Below, one piece after another: positions 16,133 through 25,491 of a stretch of DNA of 48,966 nt (positions within the stretch are counted from its first letter, which is position 1; each line of letters begins with the position of its first letter). The stretch lies in the NCBI GenBank assembly GCA_900556135.1, contig USNR01000008.1:1-48966 (forward strand), in the 5' to 3' direction. The position numbers and the translations under genes were made by a program. The DNA comes from an uncultured Clostridium sp. Its GTDB lineage: Bacteria > Bacillota > Clostridia > TANB77 > CAG-508. The notes below the pieces were generated by a model. That model was not told the origin of the DNA, did not search any database, and worked only from the letters and a program-made list of their open reading frames with translations.

Positions 16133-17671
16133 TCACCTCATTTCATTTAAATATTTATTTGTAAAATCTTCTAATTTACATTTGTTTCCTTTTAATTTAT
16201 TCATTAGCATATTAGCTTCGTTATATGCCATATCATAATCTTCTTTCGAAATTTCTAATCTATCTAATGCTTCTTTTAATTCGTCTTCATCTAATAAAGT
16301 TATTTCTCCATCAGGATTTACAACGACATCTAAATACAAATCATCTTCATAAGGTACTTCGTTTTCTTTGCCTATTTTCTTTGCTATGTCGAAATACCAT
16401 TCTATTATTTCTTTATTATTGTTATATAAAACAGACAATTTAATCTTAGAATTATAATCATAAAATTCTAACAATTCATAATCATTATCCATTATACAGG
16501 TACCATTAGGTATATAAATTTTTCTATTTACTAATTTAAACTTATAATAACAAATATCTCCTGTAAATTCATCACTTTGAATTGATTTTTTCTTATAAAT
16601 AGTACTATCTTGAAATTCGTATCTATTAGCATATCTTTTCTTTAAACTAATCCAATACCTTTGTACTAATTCATTACCCATTAAAACTTCATTTTCAAGG
16701 ATCCCTCCATTTTTTATAATGCTTCTTGCTGATCCTATATTATTTTTATCGCAATCCATTAAAACTCTATCTATACCTAATTCTTTACATTTTAATAATG
16801 CTAATCTTATTTGTTCAGTAGCATATCCTTTTCTTCTTTCAGATGGTCTAATACTATCTCCTATATGTCCACCATAAAGTAATAGTTTTTCATTAAGTTT
16901 ATGTCTTATTTGAACATTTCCTACTATTTTTTTATCTAATTTTCTTATTGTCAAATATAAGGTAGCAGGAATTCTATTATCCTCAATATTATCTTCTAAT
17001 AAATCATTTTGTACTTTTTGTAACCATTTATCAAAATCTTTAATTCTATCTAGTCCACCATCTCCTGCAATCTCAAGCTCCCCATTATCAAAAAATTCTT
17101 GCAAATATTCTTCTACTTGCTTTTTGTATTCTTTTGTTGGAAATACTAATTCCAATTCACTCTCTAGATCGTATATATATCCGACTTCAACATATTCTTT
17201 ATCTCCTCTTATACAAGTTGTTTCTCCACAATATATTCCACCTGTTTTTTCATAAAATATCCTAGATGGATAATTCTCTTTAAAGCACCAAATAATCATT
17301 TTATTTAATTTAGCTTTTTTAAATTCATCTTTAACATAATTTACAAGAGCTTTACCTATTCCATTTCCTTTTTTTTCTGGTTTTACATATAAAGCACATA
17401 ATTCACAATTCACTTCTGGATATTCATCTTGATAATTATTTCCCTTTCTGTATCTACAGAATCCTACTACTTCTCCATCTTGTTCTGCAACAATAAAACC
17501 ATTTTCCTTATAATTTTTTAATCTTTTTCGATAATTATCTTCAATACTTAAATTATCTAAATACTCATCATCTACAATACCTCTATATGCAGTTTGCCAA
17601 CCTCTAATAGCAATCTCTGATACAGACCTTAAATCTTTTAATTCTACATTTCTAATTATAATTTTACTCAT
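16133..17671 (-). CDS. GNAT-GNAT-DUF402 three-domain fusion protein
   Basis: 512 residues. First GNAT domain 1-168 (acetyl-CoA loop KKGNGIGKAL, 100-109; CFKENYPSRIFYEKTGG). Second GNAT-like domain 172-345 (RRKGYATEQIRLALL, 279-293; DKNNIGSARSIIKNGG). C-terminal DUF402 domain 350-505, with YEDDLYLDVVVNPDGEI (441-457) and LLDEDELKEAL. DUF402 proteins characterised elsewhere are nucleoside di/triphosphate phosphatases. The natural substrate of the fusion is unknown. It is the only intact gene in its operon. The last codons lie close to the next gene. Domain calls are firm, the biology open. Confidence 0.8.
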   Translation of the reverse strand: MSKIIIRNVELKDLRSVSEIAIRGWQTAYRGIVDDEYLDNLSIEDNYRKRLKNYKENGFIVAEQDGEVVGFCRYRKGNNYQDEYPEVNCELCALYVKPEKKGNGIGKALVNYVKDEFKKAKLNKMIIWCFKENYPSRIFYEKTGGIYCGETTCIRGDKEYVEVGYIYDLESELELVFPTKEYKKQVEEYLQEFFDNGELEIAGDGGLDRIKDFDKWLQKVQNDLLEDNIEDNRIPATLYLTIRKLDKKIVGNVQIRHKLNEKLLLYGGHIGDSIRPSERRKGYATEQIRLALLKCKELGIDRVLMDCDKNNIGSARSIIKNGGILENEVLMGNELVQRYWISLKKRYANRYEFQDSTIYKKKSIQSDEFTGDICYYKFKLVNRKIYIPNGTCIMDNDYELLEFYDYNSKIKLSVLYNNNKEIIEWYFDIAKKIGKENEVPYEDDLYLDVVVNPDGEITLLDEDELKEALDRLEISKEDYDMAYNEANMLMNKLKGNKCKLEDFTNKYLNEMR

Positions 17672-17687
17672 TTTACCACTTCCTCTT

Positions 17688-17954
17688 TTATTTATAAATA
17701 TCTATAAATTCTTCTTTTAATAATCTAGTTACACATTCATCTACATATTCATTTGTTGCCATACATATAAATTTCTTTCTTCTTATTCACTCATCTTTAT
17801 ATTCTAGCTTTAATTGCATTTTATGTGATTTTTCATTACCTTTAAAGTAGCCATTTTCAATTTTGATACATTTATATTGTTTAATCCTTCAACTAAATCC
17901 TGAATATCTGAAACTTCCAATTTCTTAATATCAATTTTTTCTTTCTATCATCAT
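17688..17954 (-). pseudogene. Broken small gene, first in the operon
   Basis: GGAGAGGAT precedes ATG 17954. Protein-like pieces lie in at least two frames: KIDIKKLEVSDIQDLVEGL, then EKSHKMQLKLEYKDE, an in-frame TGA, and IRRKKFICMATNEYVDECV to a stop at 17688. Several frameshifts and a nonsense codon make it inactive. Family not recognised. Confidence 0.6.
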
Positions 17955-17981
17955 TCTTATCCTCTCCTAAAATTAATTTTT

Positions 17982-18031
17982 AAAAATAAAAAGTCTTGCA
18001 AAAGAAATCCTTAAGACTCCTTTGCAAGACT
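17982..18031 (-). terminator. Attenuator-like terminator in the leader of the decaying operon
   Basis: Stem AGTCTTGCAAA / TTTGCAAGACT (18031-18021 with 18002-17992) followed on the minus strand by TTTTTATTTTT. It lies between the operon's promoter and its first gene rather than after a gene. Confidence 0.7.
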
Positions 18032-18062
18032 ATAAAAATCTATACATCGTGTAAACAACCAT
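18030..18062 (-). CDS. Possible 10-residue leader peptide MVVYTMYRFL
   Basis: ATG 18062 to TAG 18032-18030, ending at the foot of the attenuator stem. The ribosome site is weak (AGGATAA, about 13 bases away). Plausible only because the same promoter-leader-terminator layout occurs upstream of the methyltransferase. Confidence 0.3.
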   Translation of the reverse strand: MVVYTMYRFL

Positions 18063-18127
18063 CTATTACAGGTTATCCTATATCGCTCAAATTTTAATTT
18101 TTAGATATACTCTTAAATATGTTTTTT

Positions 18128-18156
18128 ATTGTAGCATATATTTTAATATATGTCAA
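18128..18156 (-). promoter_or_regulatory. Strong promoter of the accessory operon (18.1 to 15.0 kb)
   Basis: TTGACA (18156-18151), 17-base spacer, TACAAT (18133-18128). Transcript start near 18121, giving a leader of about 165 bases. Confidence 0.7.
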
Positions 18157-18199
18157 TACTTTTTTATGTTAATTTATCTAATCTCTGTAACCCTTGATA

Positions 18200-20953
18200 T
18201 TATGCGTTTTTACCACAACAGTTCTTGTATTTCTTCCCACTTCCACAAGGGCATGGATCGTTTCTTCCTACTTTTGGTTCTTCATTAACTACTGTTTTAT
18301 TCATTCCGCCTTCTTTTTCTGATAATTTGCCGTCAACTAGGTTGATTGCTGTATCTTCAAGTCTAGCACCTGTTATTTGAGTTGTTTGTGTTCTTTGTGT
18401 TTGTCCTTCTTTTTTACGCACATTTAACATTATTTTTACTACATCTGTTCTAATGTCTTCTATCATGTCGTCAAACATTTCTGAACCTTCTAGTCTATAT
18501 TGAGCAACTGGATCTTTTTGTCCGTATCCACGAAGACCTATTCCTTTCTTCAACTCATCCATGTTATCTATATGATCCATCCATTTTTGGTCAACTATTT
18601 TAAGCATTACGACTCTTTCAAGTTCTCTTAAATTATCGCTACCAAATTCTGTTTCTTTTGATTCATATATTTCATGTGCTGTTTTTTGTACTTCTTCAAT
18701 TATTTTATGTTTGTTTAAATCTTTTTCTTTTAAAGCTTTTACTTCAGATATTCCTAATGTTGTTTGAATGTCTTGTAATAAAGCTTCTCTATTAGTTGTT
18801 TGTCCCTCAACAATATAGCTTTCTACTATGTTTTCTATAACAGAGTCTATCATCTTAGATATGTTGTCTTTTAAATCTTTTCCTTCTAAAACTTCTCTTC
18901 TTTGTTCGTAAATTACTTTTCTTTGAACATTCATAACGTCATCATATTGAAGAACATTTTTTCTTATACTGAAGTTTCTTCCTTCAACTTTCTTTTGAGC
19001 GTTTTCAACTGCATGAGTTATCGCTCTAGATTCTATTGGCATATCTTCATCTGCACCTAATGTATTAAACACTTTTGTTATAATGTCTCCACCAAAAATC
19101 TTCATAAGGTCATCGTCTAAACCAATGTAGAATCTTGATTCTCCTGGATCTCCTTGACGTCCACTACGTCCACGCAACTGGTTGTCAATTCTTCTTGATT
19201 CGTGTCTAGATGTACCAATTATTTTTAATCCACCGGCATCTATAACTTTTTGTTTTTCTTCTTTTATTTTTTCTTTATATTTATTTTCTAGTTCTTGGAA
19301 TTTCTTTCTTGCATCCAATACCTTTTTGTCTTGTGTTTCGTTATGAGCTACTGCATCTTCTATTTCTTCATCTGAATATTTAAGTTTCTTCATTTCTTCT
19401 CTAGCTAGATATTCGCTGTTTCCTCCAAGCATAATATCGGTACCACGTCCAGCCATATTTGTGGCAATTGTAACTGCTCCAAACTTACCAGCTTGGGCAA
19501 CAATTTGTGCTTCTTTTTCATGATATTTAGCGTTTAATACTTCATGAGGTATTCTAGCTTTATCTAATAATTTGCTTAACTTTTCTGATTTGTCAATAGA
19601 AACAGTACCAATTAGAATTGGTTGGCCTTTTGCATGGCTCTCTTCAACTTCTTTGATTACAGCTCTATATTTTGCATCTTCATTTTTATATATAACGTCA
19701 TGATTATCTACTCTAATCATTGGCTTATTTGTTGGAATTTCTACAACATCTAATTTGTAAATATCGTGGAATTCATCCTCTTCAGTCATGGCTGTTCCTG
19801 TCATACCAGATAATTTCTCATACATCTTGAAATAATTCTGGAATGTGATTGTTGCTAAAGTTTTAGATTCATCATTTACTTTTACATGTTCTTTAGCTTC
19901 TATAGCTTGATGTAATTCGTTGTTGTATCTTCTTCCATACATAATTCTTCCTGTAAATTCATCTACAATTAAGACTTCCCCATCTTTAACAATGTAATCT
20001 TTTTCGTTTTGCATTATTCCATGAGCATGTAATGACTGATTAACAGCATGAACTAATTCAGAGTTTTCCAAGTCATTGAAGTTCTCCAAATTAAATTCTC
20101 TTTCAGCTTTTTTTATTCCTTTTTGTGTTAAGGTTGCAGATTTTGCTTTTAAATCTACAATGTAATCATATTTCTCGTTATCCTCAGCCTGCTCAAAGTC
20201 TTTATCGTTTTCTTCAATTAAGACTTTCTTCTCTAACTTTCTAACAAAGCTATCAGCTTTCTTGTATAAATTAGATGATTGTGCTCCTCTACCAGAAATT
20301 ATAAGAGGTGTACGTGCTTCATCAATTAAAATACTATCAATCTCGTCTACGATTGCATATTTTAATTTTCTTTGTACTAACTGATTTTTATATATAACCA
20401 TATTGTCTCTTAGGTAATCAAATCCAAATTCATTGTTTGTACCATAAGTTACGTCACAATTATATGCGATTTGTTTTTCTGCTGGTTTCATACCGCTAAT
20501 GACTAATCCTACAGATAATCCTAAAAATCTGTATAAATTTCCCATCCATTCGCTATCTCTTTTTGCTAAGTAATCATTTACTGTTACAACATGAACGCCT
20601 TCTCCTGTAAGGGCATTTAAGTACACTGGCAATGTTGCAACTAATGTTTTTCCTTCACCAGTTTTCATCTCTGCAATTCTTCCTTGATGTAATATAATTC
20701 CACCAATTAATTGTACATCAAAATGTCTCATTCCTAAAACTCTTTTTGATGCCTCTCTTACTACTGCAAAAGCTTCTGGTAATATATCATCTAATGTTTT
20801 GCCATTAGCTAACTCCTGTTTTAAATATGGTGTTTTTGCTACTAGTTCACTGTCTGAAAGTTTTTCCATTTCTGGCTCTAAACTATTAATTTTGTTTACA
20901 AGTGGCATAACTCTTTTTACTTCTTTTTCGCTATATGTTTTAAATAGTCCCAT
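18200..20953 (-). CDS. secA: Preprotein translocase ATPase SecA
   Basis: 917 residues, full length. The motor drives export through SecYEG. Walker A GEGKT (99-103), DEAD-like DEIDSILIDEARTPL, DEFTGR, the second nucleotide-fold GTSRHESRRIDNQLRGRSGRQGDPG, helical scaffold and wing, and a C-terminal zinc/SecB-binding tail CPCGSGKKYKNCCGK. AAAGGATG precedes the ATG. Own promoter 70 bases upstream; no gene follows closely on its strand, only the accessory operon's promoter. Confidence 0.97.
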   Translation of the reverse strand: MGLFKTYSEKEVKRVMPLVNKINSLEPEMEKLSDSELVAKTPYLKQELANGKTLDDILPEAFAVVREASKRVLGMRHFDVQLIGGIILHQGRIAEMKTGEGKTLVATLPVYLNALTGEGVHVVTVNDYLAKRDSEWMGNLYRFLGLSVGLVISGMKPAEKQIAYNCDVTYGTNNEFGFDYLRDNMVIYKNQLVQRKLKYAIVDEIDSILIDEARTPLIISGRGAQSSNLYKKADSFVRKLEKKVLIEENDKDFEQAEDNEKYDYIVDLKAKSATLTQKGIKKAEREFNLENFNDLENSELVHAVNQSLHAHGIMQNEKDYIVKDGEVLIVDEFTGRIMYGRRYNNELHQAIEAKEHVKVNDESKTLATITFQNYFKMYEKLSGMTGTAMTEEDEFHDIYKLDVVEIPTNKPMIRVDNHDVIYKNEDAKYRAVIKEVEESHAKGQPILIGTVSIDKSEKLSKLLDKARIPHEVLNAKYHEKEAQIVAQAGKFGAVTIATNMAGRGTDIMLGGNSEYLAREEMKKLKYSDEEIEDAVAHNETQDKKVLDARKKFQELENKYKEKIKEEKQKVIDAGGLKIIGTSRHESRRIDNQLRGRSGRQGDPGESRFYIGLDDDLMKIFGGDIITKVFNTLGADEDMPIESRAITHAVENAQKKVEGRNFSIRKNVLQYDDVMNVQRKVIYEQRREVLEGKDLKDNISKMIDSVIENIVESYIVEGQTTNREALLQDIQTTLGISEVKALKEKDLNKHKIIEEVQKTAHEIYESKETEFGSDNLRELERVVMLKIVDQKWMDHIDNMDELKKGIGLRGYGQKDPVAQYRLEGSEMFDDMIEDIRTDVVKIMLNVRKKEGQTQRTQTTQITGARLEDTAINLVDGKLSEKEGGMNKTVVNEEPKVGRNDPCPCGSGKKYKNCCGKNA

Positions 20954-21022
20954 TAAATTTCATCCTTTCGATTTAACTGTTATTAATTTAAGAAAATTAT
21001 AGCAATTTTCCTAAGCAATGTA

Positions 21023-21051
21023 ATTATATTACGAATTTTTATATTTAGCAA
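21023..21051 (-). promoter_or_regulatory. Promoter of secA
   Basis: TTGCTA (21051-21046), 17-base spacer, TATAAT (21028-21023), about 70 bases before the start codon. Confidence 0.6.
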
Positions 21052-21083
21052 GTCTATTAGATAACAAATCTTAAAATTTTCAA

Positions 21084-21110
21084 AAAAACTAGCGGTTATC
21101 CCGCTAGTTT
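21084..21110 (-). terminator. Terminator of the OB-fold membrane protein gene
   Basis: Perfect stem AAACTAGCGG / CCGCTAGTTT, followed by TTTTTTTG on the minus strand. Confidence 0.85.
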
Positions 21111-21158
21111 CTCTTTTAAATTCTCGATATCAAACTTATTTACTCAAAAGTATATTTA

Positions 21159-21701
21159 TCACAATGAATTTGATGTTGCAACATAACTCTCGTCAGGAGG
21201 ATATACATATTCCTCACTAGGTACATTTGTTTCTTTTATTTTATCAACTTCTATAACAGGAATCTCCCCGTGATAATTTCCCTTTGTTATCTCCCCTTCG
21301 ATTTCTATCCATGTACCATCTTTGTACTTGGTAGATTCATTTAAATTACATAAGAAACCTACCACTACACCTTGATAATCAGCAGAAACAATCATTTCTC
21401 TTGCTATAACAAATTGGGATTCGTTAAAATCATATAGTCTATAAACAAAACCTGTAACTCTTATTCTCATTCCCACATAAGAATTTAAATTTTCGTGCAC
21501 ATTTTTTAATACATTTGTATAATTACTACTCGAAATAATATTCACATTATTAGTAGTTAAACTATTACTAACACATTCTCCTTTTGGGGTAAATATTTTA
21601 TAAATACCAATTCCAGACATAATTATTACTAAAATAAATAAAATAACAAACACAATTTTAAACAATACTTTAGAATTTATTTTCATATTGCATATTAACA
21701 T
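21159..21701 (-). CDS. Membrane-anchored OB-fold protein, YcgQ/TIGR03943-like
   Basis: 180 residues. One N-terminal membrane helix (about 14-36) and an extracellular domain with the motif YVGMRIRVTGFVYRL (75-89), then FVIAREMIVSADYQGVVVGF and WIEIEGEITKGNYHGEIPVI, matching the second subunit of the TIGR03943 permease pair (YcgQ in Bacillus). Those proteins sit with a YcgR-type permease and are often zinc-linked. Here the permease partner is not adjacent; the upstream gene is a ytvI-like permease. AAAGGA precedes the first ATG; the ATG five codons later is an alternative. Confidence 0.7.
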   Translation of the reverse strand: MLICNMKINSKVLFKIVFVILFILVIIMSGIGIYKIFTPKGECVSNSLTTNNVNIISSSNYTNVLKNVHENLNSYVGMRIRVTGFVYRLYDFNESQFVIAREMIVSADYQGVVVGFLCNLNESTKYKDGTWIEIEGEITKGNYHGEIPVIEVDKIKETNVPSEEYVYPPDESYVATSNSL

Positions 21702-21791
21702 ATTATCTCATTCCTTTCATTGTAATTTTACTCACAATAATCTGTTATTTAATAATATGTTAATTGTTAGTTTTTATGCGAAAAAATACGT

Positions 21792-22892
21792 TTATATTTC
21801 TCTTGAGAATATTGTTTTTATTACTCCTTTGTCTAGCATGGTTCCAAATATATTTTTTAATATTATTAATATTATAGGACCTATAAACATACCAATTACT
21901 CCAGATAATTTGAAACCTGTATACATAGCAATGAGTGTGAATATAGGATGAATTCCTATGTGGACGCCAACAATTCTAGGTTCTATAAATTGTCTTACTA
22001 TCGACATTATTGCCCATAATATTAAAATTGAAATACCTAGCTTCATATCTCCATAGCATGCTGAAATGATAGCCCATGGCACCATTATTGTTCCAGAGCC
22101 AAATATAGGAAGTGCATCTACGAACCCTATCCCCAATGCGTATAATAATGGATATTTTACATTTAATCCTGCAAAATGAAAACAGTATAATCCAATTAAT
22201 GAAATTATAAATGATATTAATATTAAAATCACTTCAGCTTTTAAATACCCACCCAAAACTTTTACTAAATCTTTTATATGCTTGTATAGTTTTTTCACCC
22301 ATACCTCTGGAAGATGATGTTCCACTTGGTCAAGAATGTAAACTTTATCTGTGCAGATGAAATAAAGAGATAAAAATGTTATTACAAAATATACCCCTAT
22401 TGTAGGAATGGAGGTTACAAAATTTAATCCTGTTTTCAATATACCTTGTAGCCAATTAACTATTGTGTTAACCATTTCTTTTGAGGAATTTTCGGCTGCT
22501 GATATAACACTTTGAGGAATATTGAGTTTCTTAAAATTTATATTATTAATTATATTTTGAATTTGTTTAGTAGTTATTTCCATATAATTATTCAGGTTAC
22601 TAAGTAAATTAGAACCTTCTGAAATTAGCGAACTAATTGCCCATGTAAGAAGTCCAACAATAATTCCCATTATGAAAATAATTATTATAATTGCACTTTG
22701 CTTCCTTTTAAATTTAAAATTTCTCATAAAAAATCGAATCAGAGGTTCTAGTATTAATGAAATAATAAATGCTATTAAAAATGGTAAATAAAAAACAGCA
22801 AGTTTAAATCCAAGGTAAACTAGGATAATTGTAAGTGCTGTTATTATCAATTTACGAACGACCTTTGTCCAATAATTAATATCAATTACCAT
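21792..22892 (-). CDS. AI-2E family permease, YtvI-like
   Basis: 366 residues, about eight membrane helices, with the signature of the AI-2E transporter/YtvI group: YPLLYALGIGFVDALPIFGSGTI, then GVHIGIHPIFTLIAMYTGFK and the end GMFIGPIILIILKNIF. YtvI-type members are sporulation-associated, which fits the spore genes in the window. Transport substrate unknown. AAGGGG precedes the ATG. The OB-fold gene follows after 90 bases and is probably cotranscribed. Confidence 0.82.
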   Translation of the reverse strand: MVIDINYWTKVVRKLIITALTIILVYLGFKLAVFYLPFLIAFIISLILEPLIRFFMRNFKFKRKQSAIIIIIFIMGIIVGLLTWAISSLISEGSNLLSNLNNYMEITTKQIQNIINNINFKKLNIPQSVISAAENSSKEMVNTIVNWLQGILKTGLNFVTSIPTIGVYFVITFLSLYFICTDKVYILDQVEHHLPEVWVKKLYKHIKDLVKVLGGYLKAEVILILISFIISLIGLYCFHFAGLNVKYPLLYALGIGFVDALPIFGSGTIMVPWAIISACYGDMKLGISILILWAIMSIVRQFIEPRIVGVHIGIHPIFTLIAMYTGFKLSGVIGMFIGPIILIILKNIFGTMLDKGVIKTIFSREI

Positions 22893-22949
22893 ATATGTAC
22901 CCCTTATTTATTATACTGAAAAACTTGTTAAAATATTCATTAGCAACAT

Positions 22950-23012
22950 TTAAAGTTACAATCCATAGTATTTTCAAAATTTGAATTTACAACTATGAAT
23001 TGTAACTTTAAA
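22950..23012. repeat. Long inverted repeat between the CBS gene and the ytvI-like gene
   Basis: Arms of 21 bases (TTTAAAGTTACAATCCATAGT at 22950-22970 with its mirror at 22992-23012, one mismatch) around a 21-base, itself near-palindromic loop. Little T-run on the minus strand, so an RNA-stability hairpin or a small insertion remnant is as likely as a terminator. Confidence 0.5.
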
Positions 23013-23063
23013 CATTTTCTTTTAATCTATTTTAAATCAATATGATTTCCTTGGTTTCTTATA

Positions 23064-23501
23064 TTATTCTGCATTCTTCTTATTGCATCCACAAATGCCT
23101 TCTATTGTATTACATAAATCTTCCGTGAATACTTTTTCGTTTGCAGCTAAGTCACCTAAAGTTAATATTCCTATTAATTTTCCATTATCAACAACTGGCA
23201 CTCTTCTTACTTGCTCATTTGCCATTATTTTTTCAGCAGTTGTTATGTCATCATCACAATGACAGCATTGAACATCAGTTGTCATTATATCACTAATCTT
23301 TGTGTTTTGTGGATCCTTGTCACAAGCAACATTTCTTAACAAAATATCTCTGTCTGTAACAATTCCTACTAACTTATCATCACAATCGCAAACTGGAATG
23401 CATCCAATATGATGTTCACACATCATTTTAGCACAATCTTTTACAGAAGTATTTGGCTTTACAAAATTAACATTATTACACATACAATCTTTTACTTTCA
23501 T
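23064..23501 (-). CDS. Tandem CBS-domain protein with extra cysteines
   Basis: 145 residues: two CBS domains (about 1-60 and 70-130) with MCEHHIGCIPVCD/VGIVTDRDIL and VRRVPVVDNGKLIGILTLGDLA. CBS pairs bind adenosyl nucleotides and usually regulate another protein, but no effector domain is attached. Odd feature: about 14 cysteines, clustered as MCNN, CIPVCDCD, CCHCD and CGCN, suggesting metal binding or redox sensing. AAAGGATG precedes the ATG. Confidence 0.85.
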   Translation of the reverse strand: MKVKDCMCNNVNFVKPNTSVKDCAKMMCEHHIGCIPVCDCDDKLVGIVTDRDILLRNVACDKDPQNTKISDIMTTDVQCCHCDDDITTAEKIMANEQVRRVPVVDNGKLIGILTLGDLAANEKVFTEDLCNTIEGICGCNKKNAE

Positions 23502-23628
23502 TTTTTATCATCCTTTCTTTTTTGATTAACATTATTATTATGTGCACAAAAAAAGTTGATATTCAAATTTTAAGCAAAGGTATTTTTTTCTTAAATGTAT
23601 ATGCAAATAATTGAAAAAAGGCCAAATT

Positions 23629-24033
23629 TTAGAATTTTAAAAAATTTTTATAAGACATTGCTGGCTTAGATTTATCTTCTTTTGATTTTTGATATTGATT
23701 TTGCCTTAAATTTTGATATGAGCTTCTGTTTAAAGGTTGATAGGAACTTCTGGTGTTTGAGTTTTTATAATTCAACATATTTTCAAAACAGTTTTTATCA
23801 TTTGTTATATTATCATTTCTCATATCATTATTTACTGTTTTTTCTTCCACCTTTTTCTTTTCAATGACAGTATTATTTCCAGATTGTTGATTTCGTACTT
23901 GTTCGTCAGCAAATTGCATATTATTAAACTTAGCATCTTCATATAAGTTTATGTATGGATTTCCAGTTGGAGCTTGAATCATTGGCTTGTAACCTAATAC
24001 TATTCTCATATATTCTTCATAATTTCTATACAT
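23629..24033 (-). CDS. Hypothetical Asn/Gln/Ser-rich protein
   Basis: 134 residues from ATG 24033, chosen because GGGAGG sits at the right distance; an upstream ATG at 24084 has no ribosome site. A conserved-looking start (MYRNYEEYMRIVLGYKP) and NPYINLYEDAKFNN are followed by a low-complexity, hydrophilic half (SYQPLNRSSYQNLRQNQYQK). No membrane segment or signal. The Tyr/Gln/Asn repeats resemble spore coat or exosporium components, but that is only a guess. Family not recognised. Confidence 0.65.
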   Translation of the reverse strand: MYRNYEEYMRIVLGYKPMIQAPTGNPYINLYEDAKFNNMQFADEQVRNQQSGNNTVIEKKKVEEKTVNNDMRNDNITNDKNCFENMLNYKNSNTRSSYQPLNRSSYQNLRQNQYQKSKEDKSKPAMSYKNFLKF

Positions 24034-24089
24034 ATAAAAAACCTCCCTTTCTAATACTATATGAAAAGAAGGCTTTTTTGCCACAATTA

Positions 24090-25490
24090 TTATTTTAATT
24101 CAAATACATATTCTTTAAACTTATTTCCTCTTTCTGCGAAGTTTTTGAACGCATCAAAACTTGCACTTGCTGGTGACAATAACACAATATCTCCAGCTTT
24201 AGCTACCTCTTTAGCTGTTTTTACTGCTTCTTGTAAATCTTTACAATGTATTATTTCAACATGTTTATTTAGCTTTTCTAAAGCATTTTGTGTGGCTTGC
24301 TGAATTTTTTCGGCAGTAGGTCCTGTTAAGATAAGTGTTCCAACTTTTTCAGCTATTTTCTCACCTATCTCTGTATAATCTAATCCTTTATCTGAACCAC
24401 CTGCTAGCAATATTATATTTTCATCAAAGGCATTTAATCCTGCAATAGTGCTTGCTGGGCTTGTGCCTATTGAATCATTATAATATTTTACACCATCTAT
24501 TTCTTTCACAAATTCCAATCTATGTTCTACACCTGTAAATTCGCTTATTGCCTCAATTTGATTTTCTCTACTTGCAATTGTTTCTGTTGCTGCAAGTGCT
24601 GCACAAATGTTTTCATAATTATGTATTCCTCTAAGCTTTATATCAGATTTTTTTATTATTTCTGTTTGCTTACCATTAACTGCATATTTTATAGATTTTG
24701 AATCTTCATCATAAAAATATCCATTATCAAGTTTTTCTTTACTACTAAAGTATATAATTTTATTACTAATATCATCGGCAAATCTTCTTGTAATTTCGTT
24801 GTCTTTATTTAATATTACTATTCCACTTTCGTCTTGGTTTTTGAATATACATTTCTTTGCTTCTTGATACTCTTCATAAGATTTATGTACATTTAAATGA
24901 TCTGGATACATATTTGTTACAACTGCAATCTCAGGACTAACCTTCATATCCATTAATTGAAAACTACTCATTTCTAGTGCAATTATATCTTCTGGAGTGA
25001 TTTTGTCTAACTCAGTAAATATTGGTTTGCCTATATTTCCGCCTAAAAAGCACCTACGTCCAGTTTTCTTTATAATTTCTGCAATTATTGAAGTTGTTGT
25101 TGTTTTTCCTTCTGTTCCTGTTACTCCAATTACTTTACATGGTGCTAATTTAATCACCATTTCAATTTCAGTAGTAAGAATTGCACCTTGTTCAACTTCT
25201 TTAACAAACTCTGGAGTTGTTGGTAAAGCACTAGGAGACCTAAAAATTATATCAAATCCATGTAACCTAGACAAATTATCTGAACCAGTTTCAACTTCAT
25301 ATCTATACCTGTTGATTTTCTCCATTATTTCATCACTTAAATTGTTTCTATCAAAAACTGTTACTTTTGCGTTTTTATCATAAAAATAATCTAAAAGTGG
25401 AAAATTGCTAACTCCCATTCCTATTATAGCAACTTTTTTGCCATCTAAAAATTTATTAAATTCCTCTAATTTTTCATTTTTATAACTCAT
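24090..25490 (-). CDS. murD: UDP-N-acetylmuramoyl-L-alanine:D-glutamate ligase
   Basis: 466 residues. Cytoplasmic ATP-dependent ligase adding D-Glu in peptidoglycan precursor synthesis. N-terminal nucleotide-binding domain with VAIIGMGVSNF (20-30), Mur P-loop VTGTEGKTTT (123-132), NMYPDHLNVHKSYEEY, the GVEHRLEFVKEIDGVKYYNDSIGTSP block, and LLAGGSDKG in the C-terminal domain. AAAGGAAAC precedes the ATG, which lies two bases after the stop codon of the upstream kinase gene. The pair is translationally close-coupled. Confidence 0.95.
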   Translation of the reverse strand: MSYKNEKLEEFNKFLDGKKVAIIGMGVSNFPLLDYFYDKNAKVTVFDRNNLSDEIMEKINRYRYEVETGSDNLSRLHGFDIIFRSPSALPTTPEFVKEVEQGAILTTEIEMVIKLAPCKVIGVTGTEGKTTTTSIIAEIIKKTGRRCFLGGNIGKPIFTELDKITPEDIIALEMSSFQLMDMKVSPEIAVVTNMYPDHLNVHKSYEEYQEAKKCIFKNQDESGIVILNKDNEITRRFADDISNKIIYFSSKEKLDNGYFYDEDSKSIKYAVNGKQTEIIKKSDIKLRGIHNYENICAALAATETIASRENQIEAISEFTGVEHRLEFVKEIDGVKYYNDSIGTSPASTIAGLNAFDENIILLAGGSDKGLDYTEIGEKIAEKVGTLILTGPTAEKIQQATQNALEKLNKHVEIIHCKDLQEAVKTAKEVAKAGDIVLLSPASASFDAFKNFAERGNKFKEYVFELK

Positions 25491-25491
25491 A

